Notes under the pieces: generated by a model | Seen by the model: the letters and a program-made list of their open reading frames with translations, nothing else | Told to the model about the DNA's origin: nothing | Database searches by the model: none | Assembly (NCBI RefSeq): GCF_022761125.1 | Contig: NZ_JAKWJR010000009.1 | Coordinates: 62,001 to 126,000, forward strand | Direction: 5' to 3' | Length of the DNA: 64,000 nt | DNA from: Nocardioides sp. SR21 | GTDB taxonomy: Bacteria; Actinomycetota; Actinomycetes; Propionibacteriales; Nocardioidaceae | Made by a program: the position numbers and the translations under genes | In this document: in pieces, positions 31,305-38,931 of the stretch | Numbering within the stretch: position 1 is the stretch's first letter | Layout of the letters: each line of letters opens with the position of its first letter

Positions 31305-31377
31305 AGCGGACAACGAGACTCGAACTCGCGACCTCAACCTTGGCAAGGTTGCGCTCTACCAACTGAGCTATGTCCGC
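31305..31377 (-). tRNA. tRNA-Gly (GCC)
   Basis: Minus-strand cloverleaf: acceptor GCGGACA / TGTCCGC, D-arm GCTCAGTTGGTAGAGC, anticodon arm CAACCTTGCCAAGGTTG with anticodon GCC, T-arm with GAGTTCGAGTCTC, discriminator U. CCA is not encoded. First gene of the Gly-Cys-Val operon; the promoter would lie between 31378 and 31500, divergent from the aminotransferase gene. Confidence 0.97.
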
Positions 31378-31500
31378 CTGCGCTCCGTCCGGTGTCCCGG
31401 TCGGCGTGCGTGAGAACAGTAGCCGATGCCCCAGACCATGCAAAATCGACCCCCGGAAGGCGCGTCGCCCCGCCTCCCAGCGCACTTCTAGAGTGACCGC

Positions 31501-32322
31501 ATGCGTGCGTGGATCAACGGAGAGCTCCTGTCCGATGCGAGTGCTGCGGCGGTCCCGGTGACCGACCACGGCCTCACGGTGGGGGACGGGGTGTTCGAGG
31601 CGATCAAGGTCGTCGACGGTCTGCCGTTCGCCCTCGACCGGCACCTGGCGCGGCTCAGCCGCTCGGCGGCCGGCCTCGGCCTGCCGGAGGTCGACGAGGA
31701 CGCCGTACGACGTGGGCTGGCCGCGGTGCTCGATGGCGAGCCGCTGGAGCTCGGGCGGATCCGGATCACGTTCACGGGCGGTCCCGCACCCCTGGGGTCG
31801 GGTCGCGGCGACGCGGCGCCGACGCTGATCGTGGTCGCGGACGTGATGCAGCCGTGGGCCGACTCCACCCCGGTCGCGACCGTCCCGTGGCCCCGCAACG
31901 AGCGTGGAGCGCTGGCCGGGCTGAAGACCACGTCGTACGCCGAGAACGTCGTCGCGCTCGCCGAGGCGAAGTCGCGCGGGGCGACCGAGGCGATCTTCGC
32001 GAACCTCGCCGGGCACCTCTGCGAGGGCACCGGCTCGAACGTGTTCTACGTCGTCGACGGGGAGCTGCGGACCCCGACCCTCGCCAGCGGCTGCCTCGCC
32101 GGTGTCACCCGGGCGCTGATCCTGGAGTGGTACGGCGGTCGCGAGGTCGACGAGCCGATCGAGGTCGTCGAACGGGCCAGCGAGGTGTTCCTGGCGTCGA
32201 CGACACGCGACGTGCAGCCGGTCTCGCGCTGGGACGACCGGGAGCTGCCCGTGCCCGGCCCGGTGACCGCGGAGGTGCAGGACGTGTGGCGGCGTCGTGA
32301 GCCGGAGCTACTGGGGCTCTGA
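31501..32322 (+). CDS. Class IV aminotransferase / aminodeoxychorismate lyase-like
   Basis: A 273-aa fold-IV PLP enzyme (branched-chain aminotransferase, D-amino acid transaminase or 4-amino-4-deoxychorismate lyase group). N-terminus WINGELLSDASAAAVPVTDHGLTVGDGVFEAIKV is typical. The PLP lysine lies in LAGLKTTSYAENVVALAEAKSRGATEAIF (about 141), then GHLCEGTGSNVFYVVDG and PTLASGCLAGVTRALILEW. The last step cannot be chosen from sequence; aminodeoxychorismate lyase (folate synthesis) is common for this length in actinobacteria. TAGAGT six nt before the ATG predicts a leaderless mRNA. The 3' end overlaps the converging SsgA-like gene by 15 bp. Confidence 0.87.
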   Translation: MRAWINGELLSDASAAAVPVTDHGLTVGDGVFEAIKVVDGLPFALDRHLARLSRSAAGLGLPEVDEDAVRRGLAAVLDGEPLELGRIRITFTGGPAPLGSGRGDAAPTLIVVADVMQPWADSTPVATVPWPRNERGALAGLKTTSYAENVVALAEAKSRGATEAIFANLAGHLCEGTGSNVFYVVDGELRTPTLASGCLAGVTRALILEWYGGREVDEPIEVVERASEVFLASTTRDVQPVSRWDDRELPVPGPVTAEVQDVWRRREPELLGL

Positions 32323-32739
32323 CTGCCGCGTGATCGCCTCGACCAGCTGGTCGAGGTCCATGGCCTCGGTCCCGGACGGCACCAGCGCCTGCGTGCGGGT
32401 GAGGAACCGGTAGAGCTCGTGGGTGCGCAGCTCGGTGACCAGGTGGCCGTCGGGGGAGCGCAGCTCCATCACGACCGCGGCCCGGCCGCCGTCGTCGATG
32501 CTCGGCCACAGCTGGATGTCGCCCTCGCCGGCCGGGTCGGTGAGACCGCGGACCAGCAGCTCGCGCGCGACCAGCCAGCTGACCTCCTCCTTGGGGCCGC
32601 GGAAGGTGATGCACACCGCCCACGGGTCGGCCGGGTCGTACCCGAACGACGCGGGGAGGTCCACGCTGCGCCCACGCGCGTCCAGGCACTGGAGCACGAG
32701 CTCCTGGGACAGGACGTGGGCCTTCGGCTGCTGGTTCAC
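32308..32739 (-). CDS. SsgA-family sporulation/cell division regulator
   Basis: A 143-aa SsgA-like protein (SALP). Family segments: VLQCLDARGRSVDLPASFGYDPADPWAVCITF (about 15-46), VSWLVARELLVRGLTDPAGEGDIQLWPS (about 53-80), VVMELRSPDGHLVTELRTHELYRFLTRTQALVP. In Streptomyces such proteins (SsgB especially) recruit FtsZ for septation; in non-sporulating actinobacteria an SsgB-like copy remains with an assumed division role. GTG start at 32739. It is a marker for morphologically complex actinobacteria. Confidence 0.93.
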   Translation of the reverse strand: MNQQPKAHVLSQELVLQCLDARGRSVDLPASFGYDPADPWAVCITFRGPKEEVSWLVARELLVRGLTDPAGEGDIQLWPSIDDGGRAAVVMELRSPDGHLVTELRTHELYRFLTRTQALVPSGTEAMDLDQLVEAITRQSEPQ

Positions 32740-32831
32740 GTGGTGGAGACGGACGAGCAGGCGTTCCGTGACGCGACCCTCGAATGTGATCTCGCCGAGC
32801 TCGTAGGCTAGAGTCTGCGACCGCAGTTCCC

Positions 32832-32903
32832 GGGCGATTGGCGCAGTGGTAGCGCGCTTCGTTCACACCGAAGAGGTCACTGGTTCGAACCCAGTATCGC
32901 CCA
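32832..32903 (+). tRNA. tRNA-Val (CAC)
   Basis: Plus-strand cloverleaf: acceptor GGGCGAT / ATCGCCC, D-arm GCGCAGTGGTAGCGC, anticodon arm CTTCGTTCACACCGAAG with anticodon CAC, T-arm GGTTCGAACCC, discriminator A, no encoded CCA (followed by CCG). Apart from the anticodon arm and one T-loop base it is nearly identical to the tRNA-Val(GAC) 1.7 kb away on the other strand. Confidence 0.97.
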
Positions 32904-32916
32904 CCGGAAACAGCCA

Positions 32917-32944
32917 AGAGCCGCACGCATCAGCGTGCGGCTCT
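32917..32944 (+). terminator. Terminator of tRNA-Val (CAC)
   Basis: A perfect 12-bp stem (AGAGCCGCACGC, 32917-32928, with its complement at 32933-32944) and a 4-nt loop, followed by CTGCTTTCCC. It lies 13 bp after the tRNA and 10 bp before the end of the converging gene, so it may stop both transcripts. Confidence 0.85.
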
Positions 32945-32954
32945 CTGCTTTCCC

Positions 32955-33485
32955 TCAGCCCCCCGTCGAACGGGCGTCGAGCTGCGCCACGAGCGTGTCG
33001 AGGACCGCGAGCGCGGGCTTCGCCACCTCGCCACCGCCGGCCTGGCTGTTGAAGAGCGGCAGGTCGAGGACGGTCCCGTCGAGGAAGCCGACCTGGTACG
33101 CCTCGGTCCACGTCAGGCTCTCGTCGCCGCTCCCGGGGCGGTGGTGCTGCACCGCCAGCTGCGCGGTGTCGATGCTCTGGATGTGGTCGAGCCCGCGGGA
33201 CCACACGCTGACGTCGTCACAGGACTGGTCGGCGGACTCCGAGGACCAGATCTCACCCGGGAGGGCCTTGGACGCTCGCCCGTGGACCAGCGCCCTGTTC
33301 GTGACCAGGACGACCGCCCACTCGGTGCGGTCACCGTCCTGGAGGCAGGTGGCGACCGCCGACGTCACGCGGTCCACGCTGCCCGCCAGGCGCCGCAGCG
33401 GCCGCCACAGCACCTTCGGCGCGATCTTGCCGGTGACCGGGTCGGTGAGGAGTTCCAGCTTCTGCTCGGTGGCCGCATCGCTCAT
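32955..33485 (-). CDS. Hypothetical cytosolic protein
   Basis: I do not recognise this 176-aa protein. It has no signal peptide or membrane helix. The sequence alternates predicted beta strands and short helices (EWAVVLVTNRALVHGRASKALPGEIW, SLTWTEAYQVGFLDGTVLDLPLF) and closes with a helix LAVLDTLVAQLDARSTGG. The pattern of strands around residues 50-150 recalls a PH-like or roadblock-like small domain, but this is weak. Codon use is like its neighbours. It converges on the tRNA-Val terminator and diverges from the secreted protein gene. Confidence 0.7.
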   Translation of the reverse strand: MSDAATEQKLELLTDPVTGKIAPKVLWRPLRRLAGSVDRVTSAVATCLQDGDRTEWAVVLVTNRALVHGRASKALPGEIWSSESADQSCDDVSVWSRGLDHIQSIDTAQLAVQHHRPGSGDESLTWTEAYQVGFLDGTVLDLPLFNSQAGGGEVAKPALAVLDTLVAQLDARSTGG

Positions 33486-33572
33486 GCCGACGATGGTCGC
33501 AGCCGTTCGCCACCGCCGTACGGAGATTGCGGACGGGTCTTGCGATGTGGCGAGCCGTGCCTAACCTGAGTC

Positions 33573-34265
33573 ATGCGACGTCTCCTGGCCCTCCTGATCT
33601 GCGTCGGCCTCGCCCTCTTCGGACTGTCCCTCGTGCCGACCGCACACGCCGCGGGCCCGCTCACCGGCAAGCTCGTCGACGCGACCGGCACGCATCCGCC
33701 GGTCGCCGGCGCGACGGTGCGGCTGCGCCTGGTCACCGGCTCCGGCCCCGGCGCGATCGTCGACACCGACACGACCAGCAGTGCCGGCAGCTTCGCGCTC
33801 GACGCCGGACCGAGCCCCGAGGACGAGTACTACGTCCAGGTCGTGCCGGGCGAGTACCAGGGCGGGTACGTCGGCGGCGGTACGCCGCGCTTCGTCCAGC
33901 CGACCGCCGGAGGGGCGCTCACCTGGTCCGCGGATGCCCACATCGGCACGATCCGGGCGAACCCGGCGTTCATCCGCGGTGTGCTGATCGACAGCGTCAC
34001 CCACGACCCGGTGCCGGGCGTGAAGGTGACCAGTCGCAGCTCCACGGACATCTCCGCGATCGAGGGCAGCGACGTCACGAACCGGCGCGGCGTCTTCAAG
34101 GTCACCGGGCTGACCTGCGAGGACGACTGCTACCTGAAGTTCAACGGCGGCAGCGCCTACGAGACCGGCTTCCGCGCGTGCAACGGCGGCGTGGTCCCGA
34201 CGTGGGGCGCGGCCTGCGCCTCGCCCATCGGCCGCATCGGGAAGGTGCGCATCGACGCGAAGTGA
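33573..34265 (+). CDS. Secreted protein with carboxypeptidase-regulatory-like domains
   Basis: A 230-aa exported protein. MRRLLALLICVGLALFGLSL is a Sec signal peptide, with cleavage likely after AHA (residue 26). The mature part holds two beta-sandwich repeats of the carboxypeptidase-regulatory type, GPLTGKLVDATGTHPPVAGATVRLRLVTG and IRGVLIDSVTHDPVPGVKVTSRS, each with the GxVxD...PxxGxxVxL pattern. Four cysteines near the end (CEDDC, C at about 206 and 214) probably form disulfides. Function unknown; a surface-binding or structural role is likely. Confidence 0.8.
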   Translation: MRRLLALLICVGLALFGLSLVPTAHAAGPLTGKLVDATGTHPPVAGATVRLRLVTGSGPGAIVDTDTTSSAGSFALDAGPSPEDEYYVQVVPGEYQGGYVGGGTPRFVQPTAGGALTWSADAHIGTIRANPAFIRGVLIDSVTHDPVPGVKVTSRSSTDISAIEGSDVTNRRGVFKVTGLTCEDDCYLKFNGGSAYETGFRACNGGVVPTWGAACASPIGRIGKVRIDAK

Positions 34266-34304
34266 CGCCTGGAATGCCGCGAGGCTCCAGACCGTTGCGC
34301 CGGC

Positions 34305-35000
34305 ATGACAACGATCGGACTCATCGGAGCAGGCAACATCGGCAGCACCGTCGCGCGTCTCGCTGTGGAGGCGGGCTACGACGTCGTGCTGAGCAACAGT
34401 CGGGGACCCGAGACGCTGGCCGACCTCGTCGACGAGCTCGGCGACCGCGCTCGGGCCGCGACCCCGCAGGAGGCCGCGGAGGCCGGCGACGTGGTGGTCG
34501 TGACCATCCCGTTGAAGGCCATCGACCAGGTGCCGGTCGAGCCGCTGCGCGGCAAGGTCGTCATCGACACCAACAACTACTACCCGCAGCGCGACGGCCA
34601 GATCGCCGCGCTGGACGACGAGTCCACGACCACCGCGGAGCTGCTGCAGGCGCACCTGCCGGAGTCGAAGGTCGTGAAGGGCTTCAACAACATCAACTAC
34701 GGCGCGCTGCGCGAGCTCGCCCGACCGCACGGCGACCCCGAGCGCAGCGTCCTCGCCCTGGCCGGTGACGACGCCGACGCCAAGGCGACGGTCGCGCAGG
34801 TGTACGACGACCTCGGCTACGACGCCTACGACGTCGGCCCGCTGAGCGAGGGCTGGCGGTACCAGCGCGACCTCCCGGCGTACGCCCAGCTCTACAGCGC
34901 CGACCCGCCGGGCACGTGGCCGCCGCAGCAGCACCGCCGGGTCGACGAGGCGTTCCTCGTCGAGCAGCTCGGGAAGGCGAAGCGCTACCGCGACATGTGA
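34305..35000 (+). CDS. NADPH-dependent F420 reductase-like protein
   Basis: A 231-aa Rossmann-fold protein close to F420H2:NADP+ oxidoreductase (Fno-like). The N-terminus [23 protein letters not shown] is the dinucleotide-binding GxGxxG, followed by [13 protein letters not shown] with the Ser-Arg that contacts the NADP 2'-phosphate, [25 protein letters not shown] and [13 protein letters not shown]. Coenzyme F420 occurs in actinobacteria, but several members of this family lack F420 activity. The thrS gene lies 79 bp downstream behind a strong hairpin. Confidence 0.85.
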   Translation: MTTIGLIGAGNIGSTVARLAVEAGYDVVLSNSRGPETLADLVDELGDRARAATPQEAAEAGDVVVVTIPLKAIDQVPVEPLRGKVVIDTNNYYPQRDGQIAALDDESTTTAELLQAHLPESKVVKGFNNINYGALRELARPHGDPERSVLALAGDDADAKATVAQVYDDLGYDAYDVGPLSEGWRYQRDLPAYAQLYSADPPGTWPPQQHRRVDEAFLVEQLGKAKRYRDM

Positions 35001-35027
35001 CGACGGCGAAACCGCCGCGCGACGCGG

Positions 35028-35058
35028 ACGGACCGGTCGATACGATCGACCGGTCCGT
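35028..35058 (+). terminator. Perfect 14-bp hairpin before thrS
   Basis: Arm ACGGACCGGTCGAT (35028-35041), loop ACG, and its exact complement at 35045-35058, followed by TCCCC. It ends 10 bp before AAGGAG of thrS. It may terminate the reductase transcript or act as a cis element in the thrS leader; no T-box features are present. Confidence 0.6.
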
Positions 35059-35079
35059 TCCCCATCGCAAGGAGCCATC

Positions 35080-37068
35080 GTGTCCGACTTGAAGATCGTC
35101 CTCGCCCACGCCGACGCGCGTGAGGACCGGACGGTCACGACGGGCACCAAGGCGTGGGAGCTGTACGCCGAGGACGCCTCGGTGATCGCGGCCCGGGTCA
35201 ACGACGAGCTCAAGGACCTCGCGTACGTCCTGGCCGACGGCGACGTCGTCGAGGGGGTCGCGATCGACAGCAAGGACGGTCGCGACATCCTGCGGCACTC
35301 CACCGCGCACGTGATGGCGCAGGCGGTGCAGCAGCTGTTCCCGGAGGCCAGGCTCGGCATCGGCCCGCCGGTCGAGAACGGCTTCTACTACGACTTCGAC
35401 GTCGAGACCCCGTTCGTCCCCGAGGACCTCGCGAAGATCGAGACCGCGATGCGGAAGATCATCAAGGAGGGCCAGCGCTTCGAGCGCCGGGTGACCACCG
35501 ACCACGACGCGATCCACGAGCTCCAGGACGAGCCGTACAAGATCGAGCTGATCGGCCTCAAGGGATCGGGCAAGTCCGAGGACGCCGCCGAGGGCGCGAG
35601 CGTCGAGGTCGGCGCCGGCGAGCTGACGATCTACGACAACGTGAACCGCAAGGGCGAGGTCGCCTGGAGCGACCTGTGCCGCGGCCCGCACCTGCCCACC
35701 ACCAAGCGGATCCCGGCGTTCAAGCTGATGCGCTCCGCGGCGGCGTACTGGCGTGGCGACGAGAAGAACAAGATGCTGCAGCGCATCTACGGCACCGCCT
35801 GGGAGTCGAAGGAGGCGCTCGACGAGCACCTGCACCGGATCGAGGAGGCCGAGCGCCGCGACCACCGCAAGCTCGGGCGCGACCTCGACCTGTTCAGCTT
35901 CCCCGACGAGATCGGCTCGGGCCTCGCGGTCTTCCATCCCAAGGGCGGTGTGATCAAGCGCGAGATGGAGGACTACGTCCGCCGGCGGCACATCGAGGAG
36001 GGCTTCTCCTACGTCGGCACCCCGCACATCACCAAGGACCAGCTCTTCTTCACCTCGGGGCACCTGCCGTACTACGCGGACACGATGTTCCCGCCCATGG
36101 AGTTCGAGGGATCGAACTACATGATCAAGCCGATGAACTGCCCGATGCACAACCTGATCTACCGCTCGCGCGGTCGGTCGTACCGTGAGCTCCCGCTGCG
36201 GCTGTTCGAGTTCGGCTCGGTCTACCGCTACGAGAAGTCGGGCGTCATCCACGGCCTCACCCGCGTCCGCGGGCTGACCCAGGACGACTCGCACTCGTAC
36301 GTCACCCCCGAGCAGGCGCCCGGCGAGATCAAGCACCTGCTGAACTTCGTGCTCGGCCTGCTGCGCGACTTCGGGATCGACGACTTCTACCTCGAGCTGT
36401 CCACCCGCGACGACTCCAAGCCCGACAAGTTCGTCGGGTCGGACGAGGACTGGGCGGTCGCGACCAAGGTGCTCGAGGACGTCGCGGTCGAGTCCGGCCT
36501 CGAGCTGGTGGCCGACCCGGGCGGCGCGGCGTTCTACGGCCCCAAGATCTCGGTCCAGGCCAAGGACGCGATCGGCCGGACCTGGCAGATGTCGACGATC
36601 CAGTACGACTTCAACCAGCCCAAGGGCTTCGAGCTCGAATACGTCGGCTCCGACGGCGCCAAGCACCAGCCGGTGATGATCCACTCGGCGAAGTTCGGCT
36701 CGCTGGAGCGGTTCTTCGGCGTGCTGGTCGAGCACTACGCCGGTGCGTTCCCTCCGTGGCTCGCCCCGGTCCAGGTCCAGGCGATCCCGGTCGCCGACAC
36801 CTTCGCCGACTACCTCTACGACGTCGCCCGGAAGATGCAGGCGCAGGGGCTGCGCGTCGAGGTCGACGACTCCGACGACCGGATGCAGAAGAAGATCCGC
36901 AACGCGCAGCTGCAGAAGGTCCCGTTCATGATGATCGCCGGCGCGGACGACGTGGCGGCGAACGCCGTGTCGTTCCGCTACCGCGACGGCCGCCAGGACA
37001 ACGGCGTGCCGATCGAGGAGGCGATCCAGCGGGTCCTGGACGCGGTCGCGTCGCGCGAGCAGGTCTAG
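35080..37068 (+). CDS. thrS: Threonyl-tRNA synthetase
   Basis: A 662-aa class II aminoacyl-tRNA synthetase charging tRNA-Thr. Domains in order: TGS (about 1-60), the N2 editing domain with [16 protein letters not shown] (about 72-87, HxxxH) and the zinc-like [13 protein letters not shown], class II core with [26 protein letters not shown] (motif 1/zinc Cys), [21 protein letters not shown] (motif 2), [14 protein letters not shown] (motif 3), and the anticodon-binding domain from about 555. Complete and of normal length. GTG at 35080 with AAGGAG six nt ahead. Confidence 0.97.
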   Translation: MSDLKIVLAHADAREDRTVTTGTKAWELYAEDASVIAARVNDELKDLAYVLADGDVVEGVAIDSKDGRDILRHSTAHVMAQAVQQLFPEARLGIGPPVENGFYYDFDVETPFVPEDLAKIETAMRKIIKEGQRFERRVTTDHDAIHELQDEPYKIELIGLKGSGKSEDAAEGASVEVGAGELTIYDNVNRKGEVAWSDLCRGPHLPTTKRIPAFKLMRSAAAYWRGDEKNKMLQRIYGTAWESKEALDEHLHRIEEAERRDHRKLGRDLDLFSFPDEIGSGLAVFHPKGGVIKREMEDYVRRRHIEEGFSYVGTPHITKDQLFFTSGHLPYYADTMFPPMEFEGSNYMIKPMNCPMHNLIYRSRGRSYRELPLRLFEFGSVYRYEKSGVIHGLTRVRGLTQDDSHSYVTPEQAPGEIKHLLNFVLGLLRDFGIDDFYLELSTRDDSKPDKFVGSDEDWAVATKVLEDVAVESGLELVADPGGAAFYGPKISVQAKDAIGRTWQMSTIQYDFNQPKGFELEYVGSDGAKHQPVMIHSAKFGSLERFFGVLVEHYAGAFPPWLAPVQVQAIPVADTFADYLYDVARKMQAQGLRVEVDDSDDRMQKKIRNAQLQKVPFMMIAGADDVAANAVSFRYRDGRQDNGVPIEEAIQRVLDAVASREQV

Positions 37069-37096
37069 CGGGGCCGCGTCAGCGGACCCGCTGATG

Positions 37097-37130
37097 GTGG
37101 TCGAGCGAGGCGACCGGCGTGTCGAGACCC
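37097..37130. repeat. Decayed copy of the GTGGTCGAG...TCGAGACC element
   Basis: The stretch GTGGTCGAGCGAGG...GTGTCGAGACCC resembles the element that closes the tandem array at 601-640 (GTGGTCGAGTAGCGAGCG...GTATCGAGACCAC). It lies between the thrS stop and the end of the converging GNAT gene, as intergenic palindromic repeats usually do. Confidence 0.55.
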
Positions 37131-37141
37131 GGTGAGCGCAT

Positions 37142-37615
37142 CTACGACAGCTGCTTCTCGTAGCGACGGCACGGCGAGATGTACGTCGCGCCGCCCGCGG
37201 TGACCTCGTAGGGTAGGTCGCCGGCGTCGTACCAGCCGTGCTTCTCGTAGAACCGCCGAGCCCGGGCGTTGCCCACCACGACGGCCAGCCACGCCACGTG
37301 GTGCCCGGCGGCGGCGATCCGCCGTTCGCCGGCGGCGAGCAGCGGCGCCGCGACGCCACCGCCGTGCAGGTCCGGGTCGACGAACAGCTGCTCGAGCTCG
37401 TCGCCGTCGACCATCGTGAAGCCGACGACCCGGCCGTCGACCTCGGCGACCGTCGTGTCGGCGACCCGGGCCGGCGTGCGCTCGTGGAACGCCGCCCGCG
37501 TGCGGCCCGCGGTGAGCCCGTCCGGAACGTGGCCGGGGTGGGCGACGTGCCACGCGCGGTGCCAGATGTCCGCGACGGTCGCCATGTCCTCCGGGCGTGC
37601 CGGGCGCAGCGTCAT
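37142..37615 (-). CDS. GNAT family N-acetyltransferase
   Basis: A 157-aa single-domain GNAT protein. MTLRPARPEDMATVADIWHRAW is the typical beta1-alpha1 start, VAEVDGRVVGFTMVDGDELEQLFVDPDLHGGGVAAPLLAAGER contains the acetyl-CoA pyrophosphate loop (here H-G-G-G-V-A, a slightly degenerate Q/R-x-x-G-x-G/A), and VVVGNARARRFYEKHGWYDAGD is the C-terminal motif. Substrate unknown. ATG at 37615 is seven nt downstream of TAAAGT on the minus strand; an extension to 37771 is rejected since it runs antisense to the HIT gene. Confidence 0.88.
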   Translation of the reverse strand: MTLRPARPEDMATVADIWHRAWHVAHPGHVPDGLTAGRTRAAFHERTPARVADTTVAEVDGRVVGFTMVDGDELEQLFVDPDLHGGGVAAPLLAAGERRIAAAGHHVAWLAVVVGNARARRFYEKHGWYDAGDLPYEVTAGGATYISPCRRYEKQLS

Positions 37616-37639
37616 GGGCCTCACTTTAGGGTTACCTCC
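37616..37639. promoter_or_regulatory. Second candidate bidirectional leaderless promoter
   Basis: In the 24-bp gap, the plus strand has TAGGGT (37627-37632) seven nt before the HIT ATG, and the minus strand TAAAGT (37628-37623) seven nt before the GNAT ATG. The two hexamers share two bases, and both transcripts would be leaderless, 25 bp apart. Confidence 0.45.
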
Positions 37640-38164
37640 ATGAGCGACCCCGTGGGACAGGAGCGCGACGGCTTCGAGGGGTTCGACCGCCTCTGGACAC
37701 CTCACCGGATGGCGTACGTCGCGCCGCCCCAGCCCGCGGGCGACGGGTGCCCGTTCTGCGCCATGGAGCACCTCTCGCCGGAGGAGAGCCTAGTCGTGCA
37801 CCGGGGCGAGACCTGCTTCACGGTGCTGAACCTGCACCCCTACAACCCCGGCCACCTGATGGTGCTCCCGCACCGGCACGTCGCCGAGCTCGAGGACCTC
37901 ACCACGGAGGAGGCGACCGAGCTGATGGCGACGACGCAGCAGGCGGTGCGCGTGATCCGGGAGGTCAGCGGACCGCACGCGTTCAACATCGGGCTGAACC
38001 TCGGTGGCGTGGCCGGCGGGTCGCTGTCGCAGCACCTCCACCAGCACGTCGTGCCCCGCTGGTCCGGCGACGCCAACTTCATCACCGTGCTGGCCGGGAC
38101 CATGACCCTCCCGCAGCTGCTCTCCGACACCCGACGGCTGCTCGCGGACGCATGGCGGGCATGA
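37640..38164 (+). CDS. HIT family protein (Ap4A phosphorylase-like)
   Basis: A 174-aa histidine-triad protein. CPFCAMEHL near residue 38 forms the zinc or N-terminal segment, NLHPYNPGHLMVLPHRHVAELEDLT precedes, and the catalytic triad lies in GGSLSQHLHQHVVPRWSGD (HxHxHxx). The position after thrS matches mycobacterial Rv2613c, a diadenosine tetraphosphate phosphorylase of the HIT family, so nucleotide polyphosphate breakdown is likely. The stop overlaps the inositol monophosphatase ATG (ATGA). In mycobacteria pgsA follows at once; here 8.4 kb of other genes intervene. Confidence 0.91.
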   Translation: MSDPVGQERDGFEGFDRLWTPHRMAYVAPPQPAGDGCPFCAMEHLSPEESLVVHRGETCFTVLNLHPYNPGHLMVLPHRHVAELEDLTTEEATELMATTQQAVRVIREVSGPHAFNIGLNLGGVAGGSLSQHLHQHVVPRWSGDANFITVLAGTMTLPQLLSDTRRLLADAWRA

Positions 38165-38931
38165 GCGACGCCGAGCTCGCCGTCCGCCTCGTGCGCGAGG
38201 CGGGGACGCTCGCGGGACGGATGCGGGCGGAGGGGCTCGAGGCCCGGGCGAAGACCTCGATCTCGGACGTCGTCACCGCGGCCGACCACGCCGCCGAGAA
38301 GCAGGTCATCGACACGCTCGCGGTCGAGCGTGCCGAGGACGGCGTGCTCGGCGAGGAGGGCGCGAACCGCGCCGGCACCAGCGGCCGGATCTGGGTCATC
38401 GACCCCGTCGACGGCACCTACAACTTCCTCGCCGGGCTGGACTGGTGGTGCTCGGCCATCGCGCTGACCGACGGCGACGAGCTCGTGCTCGGGGCGATCC
38501 ACCACCCGGCGACCGGCCGCACGTTCGTGGGTGGCCCGGACCTGCCGAGCACCGTGAACGGCGTACCCCTCGATCCGATCGCCGACCGGCCGCTGGCCGA
38601 GTCGTGCCTCGCGACCTACCTGCACCCGCCGTTCCTCGACCACGAGATCGGCGCGGCGTTCGGCCGGATGGCCGGCCGCGCGGCGACGATGCGGATGCTG
38701 GGCTCGGGCTCGATGGACGCGACCGCCGTCGCTGAGGGGCGCCTGCACGTGCTCGGCCAGCACTCGGTGCCGTCGTGGGACGCGCTGCCCGGCGCGGCGA
38801 TCATCTGCGGCGCCGGGGGAGCGACCCGCCGGGTCCGCGCCGCCGGCGTCGAGTGGTACGTCGGGGGAGCGCCGACGGCTGTCGACGAGGCGTGCGCCGC
38901 GCTCACCGAAGGCGCGCTGCGACGACGGTGA
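38161..38931 (+). CDS. Inositol monophosphatase family protein
   Basis: A 256-aa Mg2+-dependent phosphatase of the IMPase/histidinol-phosphatase (HisN-like) group. Metal-site motifs: VLGEEGANRAG (Glu), WVIDPVDGTYNFLAGLDWWC (DPxDGTxNF), and SVPSWDALPGAAIICGAGG (WD). It could act on inositol-1-phosphate, histidinol phosphate or nucleotide phosphates; sequence alone does not decide. The ATG overlaps the HIT stop, so the two are co-translated. The 3' end overlaps the converging phosphatase gene by 29 bp. Confidence 0.88.
   Translation: MSDAELAVRLVREAGTLAGRMRAEGLEARAKTSISDVVTAADHAAEKQVIDTLAVERAEDGVLGEEGANRAGTSGRIWVIDPVDGTYNFLAGLDWWCSAIALTDGDELVLGAIHHPATGRTFVGGPDLPSTVNGVPLDPIADRPLAESCLATYLHPPFLDHEIGAAFGRMAGRAATMRMLGSGSMDATAVAEGRLHVLGQHSVPSWDALPGAAIICGAGGATRRVRAAGVEWYVGGAPTAVDEACAALTEGALRRR

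Noticed and set aside
35001..35079. T-box leader for thrS.
   Set aside because: The region is only 79 bp with one hairpin; no specifier loop or T-box sequence.
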